NCBI RefSeq assembly: GCF_035918095.1
Contig: NZ_CP109137.1
Span: 8,744,001-8,808,000 of the forward strand
Direction: 5' to 3'
DNA: 64,000 nt
Source of the DNA: Streptomyces sp. NBC_01750
GTDB lineage: Bacteria > Actinomycetota > Actinomycetes > Streptomycetales > Streptomycetaceae
This document shows, one piece after another, positions 34,801 through 41,838 of the stretch (positions are counted from its first letter, which is position 1; each line of letters begins with the position of its first letter). Made by a program: the position numbers and the translations under genes. The notes under the pieces are model-generated. The model saw nothing but the letters and a program-made list of their open reading frames with translations. It had not been told where the DNA came from and made no database searches.

Positions 34801-36653
34801 TAGCACAGCCCGACCTGGCACTTGACGACATCACTCCGAGCAGCCGTCCCGAGTCGCCAACCCCCTCAAGGCAGGAGCCTTCTATGTCCGACAGCCCTGA
34901 GCAGGACTACGACCCGGGTGACGTGGCCGTCATCGGCATGTCCCTGCGGGCGCCCGGGGCCAGCACCAAGGAACAGTTCTGGGACAACCTCGTACACGGC
35001 AGGGAGTCCGTGTCGCTCCTCGACAAGGACGACATCCACGTCGACGAGACCTTGATCAACAGTCCGTTCTACGTGCCGGCCTGTGGCGTCCTCGACACGT
35101 ACGACAAGTTCGACCCGTCGGTGTTCGGGATCAGCGACCGGATGGCGGCCGCGATGACCCCGGAGAACCGGCTGTTCCTGGAGAGCGTGTGGGAGACGCT
35201 CGAGGACGGCGGCTACGACCCGAACCGGGTCGAGGGCGAGGTGGGCATCTACGGTGCCAACAACGCGCAGACCGCCGCGCTCTACAGTTCCCCACCGGAC
35301 CGGGTGTCGACCGGCCCTGAAGCGATGGAGGCCGGCGCGGCGTGGTCGCCGGACACCATGACGTCCAACGCGCTGTACTACCTGGGGCTGAAAGGCGAGG
35401 CGGTAACGCTCGCGGCCGTCTGCTCCGGCTTCCACTACGCGGTGCACCTGGCCTGCCAGTCGCTGCTGCTCGGCCAGACCGACATGGCGATCGCCGGTGG
35501 CTCGATGGTCCGCCTGCCGCACCCCCGCGGTCATATGTGGGAGGAGAACCGCATCCTGTCGAAGGACGGCCACTGCCGTCCGTTCGATGCCAACGGCACC
35601 GGCACCGTGCTGTCCAGCGGCGTCGTCACCGTGCTGCTCAAGCCGCTGGCACACGCCGTCGCGGACCGCGACCACATCTACGCCGTGGTCAAGGGCTCGG
35701 CCATCAACAACAACGGCGTCAGCGCGGTGGCCTACGGTCTGGCACAACCCGAGCGGCTGAGCGCGTGCATCGCCAACGCCATGGAGGTCAGCGGCGTCAC
35801 CCCGGACACCGTGTCCATGTACGAGGCCAACAGCCTCGGTCTGCCGATCACCGACGATCTGGAGATCCACGCGGCGAGCATGGCGTTCGGCAAGCAGTCC
35901 GGCACCACCTCGATCGGCGGGGTCAAGGGCAACGTGGGCCACGGCGGTGTGGTGTCGAGCGGCTTCGGCGCGGTGAAGGCCGCGCTGGCCCTGTACCACA
36001 AGAAGCTGCCGGCGACGATCAACCTGACCGAGATCAACGAGGACCTCGGCTTCTCCAGCACCCCGTTCGTGCCACAGCTGGAGACGGCGGACTGGGAGAC
36101 GGAGGCAGGCATCCGCCGTGCGGGCATCACCTCGATCGGCGGGGGTGGCTACAACGCGCACCTGGTGCTGGAGGAGGCGCCGACCGCCGCCGAGCGCGCC
36201 CCCGAGGCAGCGGGCAGGCCGCGACTGGCGACGCTGTCCGCCCTGGACGACGAAGCGCTGGCCCGTCAGCGCGCGAGGCTGAAGGACTGGCTGGTCGCCA
36301 ACCCCGACCTGCGTCTCGACGACGTCTGCTTCAGCCTCAACCTGGGCCGCAAGGTGATGGACCGCCGCTGGGCAGCCGTGGTCCGCAGCCGTGCGGAGCT
36401 GATCGCGGCACTGCTTGGCCTGACCACCCAGACCGCTGCCGCGCCGCAGGTGGACGCGGATTCCCTGCAGCGCAACAGCAACGGGATAGTGCCGTCCGGA
36501 AACGACGGGCAGGCGCTGTCCGATCTGGCTGCCGCCTGGGTGACCGGCCAGCGGGTGGACTTCGACTCCCTGCACCTGGGGGAGGCCAGCCACCGTGTGC
36601 CCCTGCCCACGTACCCGTTCCAGCCACGCCGGTTCTGGCGGACGGACTGGTAA
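28866..36653 (+). CDS. Hybrid PKS-NRPS, ACP-KS-AT-AT-ACP-C, fused to a SalC-like ketosynthase
   Basis: 2595 aa. Domains in order: ACP1 (Ser45 in GLDSARS); KS1 about 102-525 (Cys263 in DAACAGS, His398 in CHGTGT, His436); AT1 about 596-890 (Ser689 in GQSVGEF, HAPH in the specificity box); AT2 about 1024-1320 (Ser1118 in GHSMGEV, RPAH); ACP2 (Ser1439 in GLDSMLA); C about 1550-1990 (HHIASDA at 1681-1687); KS2 from about 2015. KS2 has Cys2186 (AVCSGF) and His2359 (NVGHGG), but the HGTGT box is NSLGL, so one catalytic His is Asn2322. KS2 is followed by an AT-less linker ending PTYPFQPRRFW. No KR, DH, ER or TE. I infer one AT loads the starter and the other an alkylmalonyl unit. The C domain adds the amino acid and KS2 closes the gamma-lactam-beta-lactone as SalC does. 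The ATG at 28866 has GGGGAGCTGA; the frame upstream to 28491 is spurious. Confidence 0.92.
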   Translation: MPQERVVRDLHAVTDYLLSRIAELLDVSRNELDRWVPVHQYGLDSARSVALAASLSEFLGWRVPATWMWQYPTVDALSRALVEGPRAAEAAPSTDRRLAPREPIAVVGIGCRFPGGPDPSSFWQLLVEGRDAVGPVPAARRELLGDKVRWGGFIDGIDQFDPLFFGISPREAVQMDPQQRLALELAWEALEDAGVAPLSLAGSDTGVFMASCYGDYAALAHYRGPDQGITPHTATGMHDGLIANRVSYALGLQGPSMAIDAACAGSLVAVHLGCQSIWLGESELVLAGGVNLSFVSDYFTAVEQLGAVSPDGRCKAFDARANGMVRSEGGGSVVLAPLRVALERDLPVYCLIKGSSANNDGFSSGLTAPNPQAQELMLRTAYRRAGIEPSLVDYIECHGTGTPLGDPIEANAIGAVLGGDRREALRLGSVKSNVGHLEAAAGVVGLAKLALSIRNGVLPASLHYANPNPQILFDEYNLTVQDRLTPWPRRSDARRAGVSSFGFGGAICHLAVEELPRPEGALVLLAEDSQEALVARASALIAETDLRAVCGRAPGDGTFRLAAAARDMTELRAQLEAFTAGTTAAGLSVGEKTERKPRVAFLFSGNGSQWVGMGRQLLAGMPVFRRSMMRSDKRMRELLGFSLVDQLLDPDGRIDDMDVFQPLLFSIQVALADAWRSLGVEPDVVLGQSVGEFAASHIAGALDFADASRLAAHHGRLLQQLAVGRGDGIVVMTAADEVKQHLTGQLTVSGYNGLNSTLVTGTPQEIDDLVQRLTDEGVTNHRVRMGHAPHSPLVDHVLPPLKAQLADIKPRTTSIPMISTVTGELVDGAELGPDYWGDNLRQEIRVVDALTTLRGHDIDAVIELSPHPVLLKSVAEVLSAVTLPSLRRGADEASTLLGSLGALYAAGHPVTVGPFLAGDWGRHVPPKRGGVAADEPMHLVPVTAHSAAALADTCRELSNHVERDAGLRVSDLAYTLATRRTHHNHRVALFARNRQEVLDGLARVAAGQPHPDVVTGTVAGNSDRRVALVFSGGGTHWVGMGRELMRSHAGFREWMHACDAAVRAAGGGSVLDELAAPADRTRLEEMDVQQPVLFALQVSLARVWLELGLQPSAVVGHSMGEVAAACVAGRLSLEDAARVVVARSHLIERKAAAAAVISVELPEQELLRRIGPYAGQVTVVAVNSPTNTVVTGPPDAIRAFDAGLKQAGISTRHVQIARPAHSPGMDPLIPPLREMINGITPLTGTIDFYSTALADTVNPVTDVDYWVHNLRDQVRFADTIGALVADGVGTFVEIGPHETLCGAVEEIALTRGVQVHAINSLRRDESDVRCLLGAAASLYVRGLPLTFDPLFADDVEVVETPLVQWQKDRYWLDTTPRREVVSAPAAEIAVEAGVTPVAMQPAADRSVGEIVLAEIADALGVPVSRFDENAGLRDFGLDSMLAIRLVNRLQALIGRRVSPVVFLDGRTISEVVAHFVEIVGEPAATAAAQSASTPKAVAEPTPEARSPQAFLDDLSELDAEELVDELAARGLLDPTDAPASEQLRADGLGLELASASHGQASLWFMQQVDPDAVPYNFMVAARIRTAVDEQSLERAVRAVMERHPALRTIFVEAGGHPYQVILDEPEYEFIVVDSSDRDDEQAREELAAYGHLPLDIDNGPLVRVVLIARGPADHYLLVLVHHIASDAASADVMFRELQEFYEGADPAAGNPVPPYTDFVEWERQWLAGPAADAALDWWSQRLADPPAHLELSTMERPPGVTYEGRDLRFRWSAEESRQLREFAVGEGVSISTVVLAGFFATLNRAVGVEDSVLATAIAQRGEPGWESAIGYYLNTVLIRANPAGDRSFRDLLREVHAFSLGLLEHMNYPLDRLASILKPPRAEGRPPWFDVAMNWLSSDAFPRSTKLFHGTGDTIAPDSALPLEPLPVRRHIAKFDLEISMADISGEVVGHVQYKPSYLEKETVTALLTLYRTVLFGSIAQPDLALDDITPSSRPESPTPSRQEPSMSDSPEQDYDPGDVAVIGMSLRAPGASTKEQFWDNLVHGRESVSLLDKDDIHVDETLINSPFYVPACGVLDTYDKFDPSVFGISDRMAAAMTPENRLFLESVWETLEDGGYDPNRVEGEVGIYGANNAQTAALYSSPPDRVSTGPEAMEAGAAWSPDTMTSNALYYLGLKGEAVTLAAVCSGFHYAVHLACQSLLLGQTDMAIAGGSMVRLPHPRGHMWEENRILSKDGHCRPFDANGTGTVLSSGVVTVLLKPLAHAVADRDHIYAVVKGSAINNNGVSAVAYGLAQPERLSACIANAMEVSGVTPDTVSMYEANSLGLPITDDLEIHAASMAFGKQSGTTSIGGVKGNVGHGGVVSSGFGAVKAALALYHKKLPATINLTEINEDLGFSSTPFVPQLETADWETEAGIRRAGITSIGGGGYNAHLVLEEAPTAAERAPEAAGRPRLATLSALDDEALARQRARLKDWLVANPDLRLDDVCFSLNLGRKVMDRRWAAVVRSRAELIAALLGLTTQTAAAPQVDADSLQRNSNGIVPSGNDGQALSDLAAAWVTGQRVDFDSLHLGEASHRVPLPTYPFQPRRFWRTDW
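34870..34886 (+). promoter_or_regulatory. Internal ribosome site at the start of the SalC-like ketosynthase
   Basis: GGCAGGAGCCTTCTATG: an AGGAG with six bases before an in-frame ATG (residue Met2007 of the giant protein). It sits exactly at the C / KS2 border after a low-complexity linker (SSRPESPTPSRQEPS). The ketosynthase was probably once, or still is, translated on its own. Confidence 0.55.
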
Positions 36654-36658
36654 CCATG

Positions 36659-37023
36659 AGCACACCGGCGGTGGAGGCCTTGGACTTGGGCCGCCGTCCG
36701 AGCACGGCAACGTGCTCGTCACGCCGCAGGCCGCCGCTGACGGGCACCTGCATCACGAGTCGCACGAGATCCGGTGCTCTCGCCGAGGACGCATGCTCTG
36801 GCGCGCCTTCGGAAACCGGGAGGAGCGGATCCTTGACCGGCTCAGGGCGTTCGACCTCGGCCACACCCCGCCGAGGCGGAGATCGCCTCGCCGCTCATGG
36901 CGTTTCGGGGCTTCGGCACCACCGCTGAGCCGCTGTGCATCCGATCCGACTTCATCACAGGGTCTGCCGTGCTGCCGGTGCGGTTCCGGCCCGACCACTT
37001 CGGAATGAAAGAGATCGACTGAT
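36659..37023 (+). pseudogene. Decayed second cytochrome P450 (internal deletion)
   Basis: Two short blocks match the intact P450. Near 36690-36720 a frame reads SEHGNVLVT, as SERGNVLVT in the intact gene. Near 36875-37020 another frame reads EIASPLMAFRGFGTTAEPLC then IRSDFITGSAVLPVRFRPDH, matching EISELLMALRDFALN ... VRSNLLNGFHSLPVRMWPDH. The middle, including I-helix, ExxR and haem loop, is gone. The natural stop overlaps the following MbtH start (TGATG). The sequences have diverged considerably, so this is an old duplicate or a related gene rather than a recent copy. Confidence 0.65.
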
Positions 37024-37195
37024 GAGCGGCAATCCCTTCGACGGCGGCGAGGGCGACCGACCGGTCGCCATGAGCACCAGCGGACAGCATGCGCTGCGGC
37101 GGCAGCACACGGACGTGCGGAAGGGTCGGCACACCGTCCGCTCCTGCCCTGACCGTGGCGGTTCCGTCGGCCAAGTCGAGCAGAACCCCACCCTG
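37022..37195 (+). pseudogene. Decayed second MbtH-like gene
   Basis: It starts MSGNPFDGGEGDR, continues with STSGQHALRR, then a degraded FTDVPEGWHTVR-like stretch (HTDVRKGRHTVRS), and ends with VEQNPTL where VEQNWT would be expected. Conserved Trp codons are lost. It follows the decayed P450 with a TGATG overlap, showing the unfused ancestral order of the pair. Confidence 0.65.
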
Positions 37196-37830
37196 ATGAT
37201 GGAAACGCCCGGGATTCGAACCTGCTTCCTCTCACCACCCGCGACAAACGCCGTTGGCGCGTGTCGCTGTGCCGGTGGCGGGCAGGCGCCGACGACGACC
37301 GCCATCCGCCTGCCGGGGGCCGTTTCCGAGGACGACAGAGCGGATCACGACCACCGCAACGGCCATGTGCCCGCCCGGAGCGGCGAGACGATCCGACCGG
37401 CGAGGAGAAGGCGGGATCGATCACGCTTGTGGTCACCGGCTGATCCGTTGCTCCGGACACGGCGATGCCAGGCGCGGACATGTGCCTGGAACACGCACAA
37501 CGGTCGAGTGACAGCCTGGATCTGGAGCCGCATGCCTACCCATTGGACGCGCACGGTGCACTGCCGTCCGGTGTTCGGCCGGTGCGCGACGACGCCGGAG
37601 CCGCACGACAGAGCGCCGCATTGCACCTGCTTGCCGCCGACGGCGCCATGGCCCTGTCCGGACTGTCTTCCAGCAGGACCCGCCGGTGGATGTGGGCCAT
37701 CTGTCGCACGACAAGTCGGCCGAGCCGAGCATCAATGCACCGGAGCCCGGTACCGGAGCCGCTCTCTGCCAGTCCTGTGCCTTGGACAAGCGCTCTTACC
37801 CGTACCGAACAGCGACCGCCGGGAGTTCAA
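37196..37830. other. Unassigned stretch with a tRNA T-arm-like motif
   Basis: No gene is supported. On the minus strand, about 37199-37226 reads GAAGCAGGTTCGAATCCCGG then GCGTTTCC, which looks like the T-arm and acceptor end of a tRNA; no cloverleaf was found beside it. The rest shows no known motif and may be decayed cluster DNA. Confidence 0.35.
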
Positions 37831-38526
37831 GTGAACATCTATTTGTCAGGACAAGGGGGATTCGCGGTGGAGGTCGCGGATGCCCTGCTGGACGAAGGCC
37901 ACAAGATAGTTGGCGCAGCCGCCCCCCGTCTGCGCAAAGGGCATTCCGACGAGAGCAACGCGATGTCCTGGGACCGCCTGCGTGCCTGGGCGTACCCCAG
38001 GGACATCCCGTGGACGGCCTCGGCCGAGCTGCGCGCGATGCATATCCCGGACGGGGTGGACATCATCGTCGCCGCGCATTCACACGCCTTCATCGGCCGT
38101 CACACGCGTGCCAAGGCAGCCGTCGCCACTATCGGCTATCACCCCAGCCTGCTGCCGTTGCACCGTGGCCGGGACGCGATCCGATGGACGATCCGCGACG
38201 GTGACAAGGCGACGGGCGGGAGCATCTACCACCTCACCGAGCGTACCGACGCCGGCCCGATCGCCGCACAGGAGCACCTGCTCGTACCCCCGGGATCGAC
38301 TGTGAAGACCCTGTGGCGCGAGCATCTGGCCCCGCTCGGTGTGCGGTTGCTGCTGCGGGTGGTCGCCGACCTGGCCGAGGGCAGGCGGATCGAGGTGCCG
38401 CAGGACGAGAAGCTGGCAACCTGGGAGCCCGCGATGGACTCGGCACCGCTGTTCAAACCCGAACTCATAGCACTGCCCGGAGCGGTGCCTGTCGATGGCA
38501 GCAAGTGGGCTCTTCATGCACGGTGA
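37831..38526 (+). CDS. Formyltransferase-family protein
   Basis: The 231-aa protein has the formyltransferase N-terminal fold: NIYLSGQGGFAVEVADALLD, DIIVAAHSHAFIG, the loop IGYHPSLLPLHRGRDAIRW and GGSIYHLTERTDAGPIAAQE. The catalytic His (HPSLLP) and Asp (TDAGPI) are present. The Asn normally two residues before the His is Gly here (IGYH), a change seen in a subgroup of unknown activity. GTG 37831 has GGGAG 7 nt upstream and sets the fold at residue 1. The salinosporamide pathway needs no formylation, so its role is unknown. It could use 10-formyl-THF to modify an intermediate or work as a hydrolase. Confidence 0.8.
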   Translation: MNIYLSGQGGFAVEVADALLDEGHKIVGAAAPRLRKGHSDESNAMSWDRLRAWAYPRDIPWTASAELRAMHIPDGVDIIVAAHSHAFIGRHTRAKAAVATIGYHPSLLPLHRGRDAIRWTIRDGDKATGGSIYHLTERTDAGPIAAQEHLLVPPGSTVKTLWREHLAPLGVRLLLRVVADLAEGRRIEVPQDEKLATWEPAMDSAPLFKPELIALPGAVPVDGSKWALHAR

Positions 38527-38737
38527 GAGCCAGGCGGGAGGGCGCAGTCAACCGGACCCGAGGCGAGGGGAGTTGATCACGTCGAAGTCGACGCGCCCGA
38601 CAGCCGGCCCGCAGGCGGGCCTGTCGAGCCGGCGCGCGGTGCCGGTGTTGTCACCGGGCCATCCGATCCTGCGGGGCGCACATGGCATCGCCGTGTATCA
38701 CCCTCTCTGACATACCTGGCAAGGAGACCCGTTTCCC

Positions 38738-39481
38738 ATGCAAGCCGTCGACCCCGACCTGTGGATTCGCCGCTTCCATCCGGCGGGTCCCGCGTCAGCC
38801 CGACTCGTCTGCCTGCCACACGCCGGTGGTGCGGCAAGCTACTACTTTCCCTTGTCGAGGGCGCTCTCGCCGGGTGTCGAAGTGCTCGCGATCCAGTATC
38901 CGGGCCGACAGGAACGGCAGCTGGAACGGCGCCGGGAGACGGTCGCCGAACTGGCCGACGAGATCACCGAGGTGATCCGTCCGCTGGCGGACCAACCGCT
39001 GTATCTGTTCGGCCACAGTCTCGGCGCAACCGTGGCCTTCGAGGTCGCGCGGCGCCTGGAGGCCGCCGACGTCAAGCTCGCCCATATGTTCGTGTCGGCG
39101 CGCCGGGCCCCCGGCCTCAACCGTAACCAGCGTGTCTACGAGCGCAGCGACCAAGAGCTCATCAAGCAGATCCGGTCGCTGACCGGCACTGCGCTCGACG
39201 TCTTCGACGACCCCGAGATGACCGCGATGGTGCTCCCCGCGATCCGCAGTGACTACAAGGCCGCGGAGACGTACGTGTACGCGCCGGGGCCGAAACTTAC
39301 CTGCCCGGTGACGGCCTTGGTCGGCGACACGGACCCGATGGTGTCGGCCGAGGAAGCCGTCGCATGGAGCGAGTACACCGACGGCACTTTCGAGTTGCAG
39401 ATCTGGCCGGGCGGGCACTTCTATCTGGAGACGCACGCTGCGGACGTCGTCTCGACGATCTCGGCCGGGATGCCGGCTTGA
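38738..39481 (+). CDS. Type II thioesterase
   Basis: A 247-aa alpha/beta hydrolase of the GrsT/RifR family. Motifs: LVCLPHAGGAASYYFPLSRA, AIQYPGRQERQ, the nucleophile Ser in LFGHSLGATVAFEVARRLE, the family's FVSARRAP, the acid in ALVGDTDPMVSAEEA and the His in WPGGHFYLETH. It removes stalled or wrongly loaded acyl groups from carrier proteins. The salinosporamide and cinnabaramide clusters have one as well. It is the last biosynthetic gene on the right and has AAGGAGA upstream of the ATG. Confidence 0.93.
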   Translation: MQAVDPDLWIRRFHPAGPASARLVCLPHAGGAASYYFPLSRALSPGVEVLAIQYPGRQERQLERRRETVAELADEITEVIRPLADQPLYLFGHSLGATVAFEVARRLEAADVKLAHMFVSARRAPGLNRNQRVYERSDQELIKQIRSLTGTALDVFDDPEMTAMVLPAIRSDYKAAETYVYAPGPKLTCPVTALVGDTDPMVSAEEAVAWSEYTDGTFELQIWPGGHFYLETHAADVVSTISAGMPA

Positions 39482-39569
39482 GAACGACAGGGGATCGGAC
39501 TCTCCGACGCCCCTGCCGCATCCTCTGGCGGTGGTTCGTCAGGGCGGGGCCGGACAAGGGGCACGGGCG

Positions 39570-39670
39570 CGTTGAGGTGACCCCCGGAGTGTGGACACAG
39601 GGGTTCATGCTGCGAGTGAGAGCCTAGCCTGCTCGTGGTGCTGCTGTTCGTACTCCTGCGGGGAGACCGC
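39570..39670 (-). pseudogene. IS3-type element right-end remnant
   Basis: On the minus strand the last codons VSPQEYEQQHHEQARLSLAA are followed by a stop and CCTGTGTCCACACTCCGGGG, the usual C-terminus and terminal repeat of Streptomyces IS3-family elements. The rest of 39482-39953 holds no gene I can support. It marks the right border of the cluster. Confidence 0.5.
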
Positions 39671-39953
39671 CACCCGCCTACTCGACGCGCAGCAGTAGCC
39701 GCAGCGTCACTCCGGCACCATGTGGATCGACAACCTGCACCTCTCTTCTGCTCCGGCCCCCGAACGACGGCTTCCACGAGGAAGAAGCCGCACACAGCGC
39801 CGCCGTACGTGTTCGACTTTGCCTGCCTATACGAGCAGGGCATGCTGTCACGAGACCGCCAACGGTAAGGCACCTCAGAACGACTCCCTGGCCTGTTGCC
39901 GAGCTGGCTGGACCTGTGCGACTCCTTGGTCCTGGCGGGCTGATACTGGTGGC

Positions 39954-40907
39954 GTGGACAACGCGCCGCGAGTGGACATCCGGGGGCCGTTTGCCGGCTC
40001 AGCGCCGCGCGGGCGGGTCGCCGCGGTCCCTACGGTCTTCCCGCACCCCGGAGTGATCAACGAGTCCGTCCGCGTTCGCGCCGCCGCCGCGCTGCGGCCC
40101 TTCGTGGCCTGGTATACCGGCTACCGCCAGGACGGCTTCCCGGCCACACAGCACCGGGGGATGCCCTCGCCCTACCTGACGCTGATCTTCACGCTCGACG
40201 ATGTGCTCACCATGGCCGGCCACCCTGATCCCCGACAGGCACCGGGAAATTACGACACCCTGCTCGGCGGCCTGCACACGTCGCCGGCGCTGATCACCCA
40301 CCAAGGCCGGCAGTCGGGTATCCAGATCGCGCTCCACCCGCTCGGTGCGCGGGCGCTGCTCGGCCTGCCGGCCGGCGAACTGGCCAACACCGACCTCCCC
40401 GCAGACGCCGTCCTGGGCCGCCTGTGCGGTGAGCTCCAGGCACGGCTGCAGGCGGCCGACAGCTGGCCGGAGCGCTTCGCCGTGCTGAACAAGCTGCTGC
40501 TCCGGGCGACCTCCCCCTACGCAGGCGTTCCGCCCGAGGTCGCCCGCGCCTGGCAACTGCTGATCCGTACCGGCGGTGCCTTGCCGGTGTCGGCACTGGC
40601 GGACGAAGTCGGCTGGAGCGGACGCCATCTGGCGGACCGCTTCCGCCGAGAGACCGGGCTCACGCCCAAGGCCGCCGCGAGGGTGGTCCGATTCGACCGC
40701 GCCCGCAGACTGCTGGCCGCCGGTACTGGCCGGTCGGAGCTTCCCCGGCTCGCCGACGTGGCTGCGCAGTGCGGCTACTTCGACCAGGCACACCTCGCGC
40801 GCGAGTTCCGGTCCCTGGCCGGCTGCGCCCCCAGCACGTGGCTGGCCGAGGAGTTCCGAAACGTCCAAGCCCCCAGCGGCGAACCAGCGGAAGGCTGGAT
40901 GCAGTAA
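39954..40907 (+). CDS. AraC-family transcriptional regulator
   Basis: A 317-aa protein with a non-conserved N-terminal sensing half (residues about 1-190) and a C-terminal double helix-turn-helix: ALADEVGWSGRHLADRFRRE, GLTPKAAARVVRFDRARRLL, and LADVAAQCGYFDQAHLAREF with the final SLAGCAPSTWL. GTG 39954 is taken because upstream codons lack homology, but no strong ribosome site is seen. Its stop is about 40 nt before a VOC-family gene, with which it seems to form an operon; AraC-VOC pairs of this kind are common in actinomycetes. It is probably not part of the beta-lactone cluster. Confidence 0.85.
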   Translation: MDNAPRVDIRGPFAGSAPRGRVAAVPTVFPHPGVINESVRVRAAAALRPFVAWYTGYRQDGFPATQHRGMPSPYLTLIFTLDDVLTMAGHPDPRQAPGNYDTLLGGLHTSPALITHQGRQSGIQIALHPLGARALLGLPAGELANTDLPADAVLGRLCGELQARLQAADSWPERFAVLNKLLLRATSPYAGVPPEVARAWQLLIRTGGALPVSALADEVGWSGRHLADRFRRETGLTPKAAARVVRFDRARRLLAAGTGRSELPRLADVAAQCGYFDQAHLAREFRSLAGCAPSTWLAEEFRNVQAPSGEPAEGWMQ

Positions 40908-40946
40908 GAGCCCAACCACTGCTGAAGGACTGGCCGAGGAGGCCTG

Positions 40947-41378
40947 GTGGACATGGCCGACACGACACCGGCACCGCAGGTGTGGCCCACCTTGCGTGCC
41001 CACGACGCCCGCGCGCTGATCCGGTTTCTGATCGACGCGTTCGGATTCGAGGAGACTGTGGTCCACGGGGAGGGTGACCGTGTCGACCATGCCCAGCTGT
41101 CCTGGCCGGAAGGCGGCGGGATCATGCTTGGCTCGGCGAAGCAGGACGGCGAGGACGACGCCTGGCCGCTGTGCCCCGGAAGCTTCGGCGCCTATGCGGT
41201 CACTGCCGACCCCGACAGGTTGTACGCCCGCGCGAAGGCCGCAGGGGCTGAGATCACCTCCGAGCTGCGCGAAACCGACTACGGCTCCAGAGATTTCGCC
41301 GCCCTCGATCCCGAAGGCAACCGGTGGTCGTTCGGCACCTATCGCGGGGAGCCCAGCAAGGCCGCGGATCCGAGCTGA
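40947..41378 (+). CDS. VOC-superfamily (glyoxalase-like) protein
   Basis: The 143-aa protein has the beta-alpha-beta-beta-beta pattern of vicinal-oxygen-chelate proteins: PTLRAHDARALIRFLIDAFG, DHAQLSWPEGGGIMLGSA, VTADPDRLYARAKAAGAEIT and RDFAALDPEGNRWSFGTY. It is often called a bleomycin-resistance-like or glyoxalase-like protein; the substrate is unknown. The start GTG has AGGAGG 4 nt upstream, and an ATG two codons further is an alternative. It follows the AraC gene. Confidence 0.85.
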   Translation: MDMADTTPAPQVWPTLRAHDARALIRFLIDAFGFEETVVHGEGDRVDHAQLSWPEGGGIMLGSAKQDGEDDAWPLCPGSFGAYAVTADPDRLYARAKAAGAEITSELRETDYGSRDFAALDPEGNRWSFGTYRGEPSKAADPS

Positions 41379-41385
41379 TCCCGCC

Positions 41386-41820
41386 ATGACACTTTCAGCG
41401 CCCGCCCGGCTCCGGTCGATCTGCCTGGCACTCCCGTAGGCGGACGAGCGGCTCAGCCACGGGGAGCCCAGCTGGTTCGCCGCGAAGAAGATGTTCCTCA
41501 CCCTCTCCGACCACCACCACGACGACCGGCTCGCTTTCTGGTGCGCGGCACCGGCAGGAGTCCAGGAGCACCTCGTCGCCACCGACCCGGTGCACTTCTT
41601 CCGCCCGCCCTACGTCGGCCACCGGGGCTGGATCGGCGTCTACCTCGACGTCGCCGTCGACTGGACCGGCGTGAAGGACCTCGTTCTGGACGCCCACTGC
41701 CTGGTCGCCCCCGCGCGCCTGACCGCGGCACCAGCGGATGGCGCGCGGACCGGCTGCGAAATGACAGGACGTGGCCACGATCGGTCCGGGACTCTCGATA
41801 CTCATGGCGCCGATTCGTGA
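41386..41820 (+). pseudogene. YjbR/MmcQ (DUF419) protein, early nonsense codon
   Basis: From ATG 41386 the frame reads MTLSAPARLRSICLALP, then TAG at 41437, then ADERLSHGEPSWFAAKKMFL, DRLAFWCAAPAGVQEHLVA, FFRPPYVGHRGWIGVYLDVA and VDWTGVKDLV to the stop at 41820. This is the complete MmcQ/YjbR DNA-binding fold with one in-frame stop where GAG (Glu) is normal. Translation could restart downstream (ATG 41491) but would lose the first helix. It lies 8 nt after the VOC gene. Confidence 0.75.
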
Positions 41821-41838
41821 CGCCGAGGCTCCCATCAG

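Noticed and set aside
34866..36722. 618-codon minus-strand open frame opposite the second ketosynthase
   Set aside because: It is a GC-driven shadow: no motif, His/Arg/Gly/Val-rich, and the opposite strand has a clear ketosynthase.
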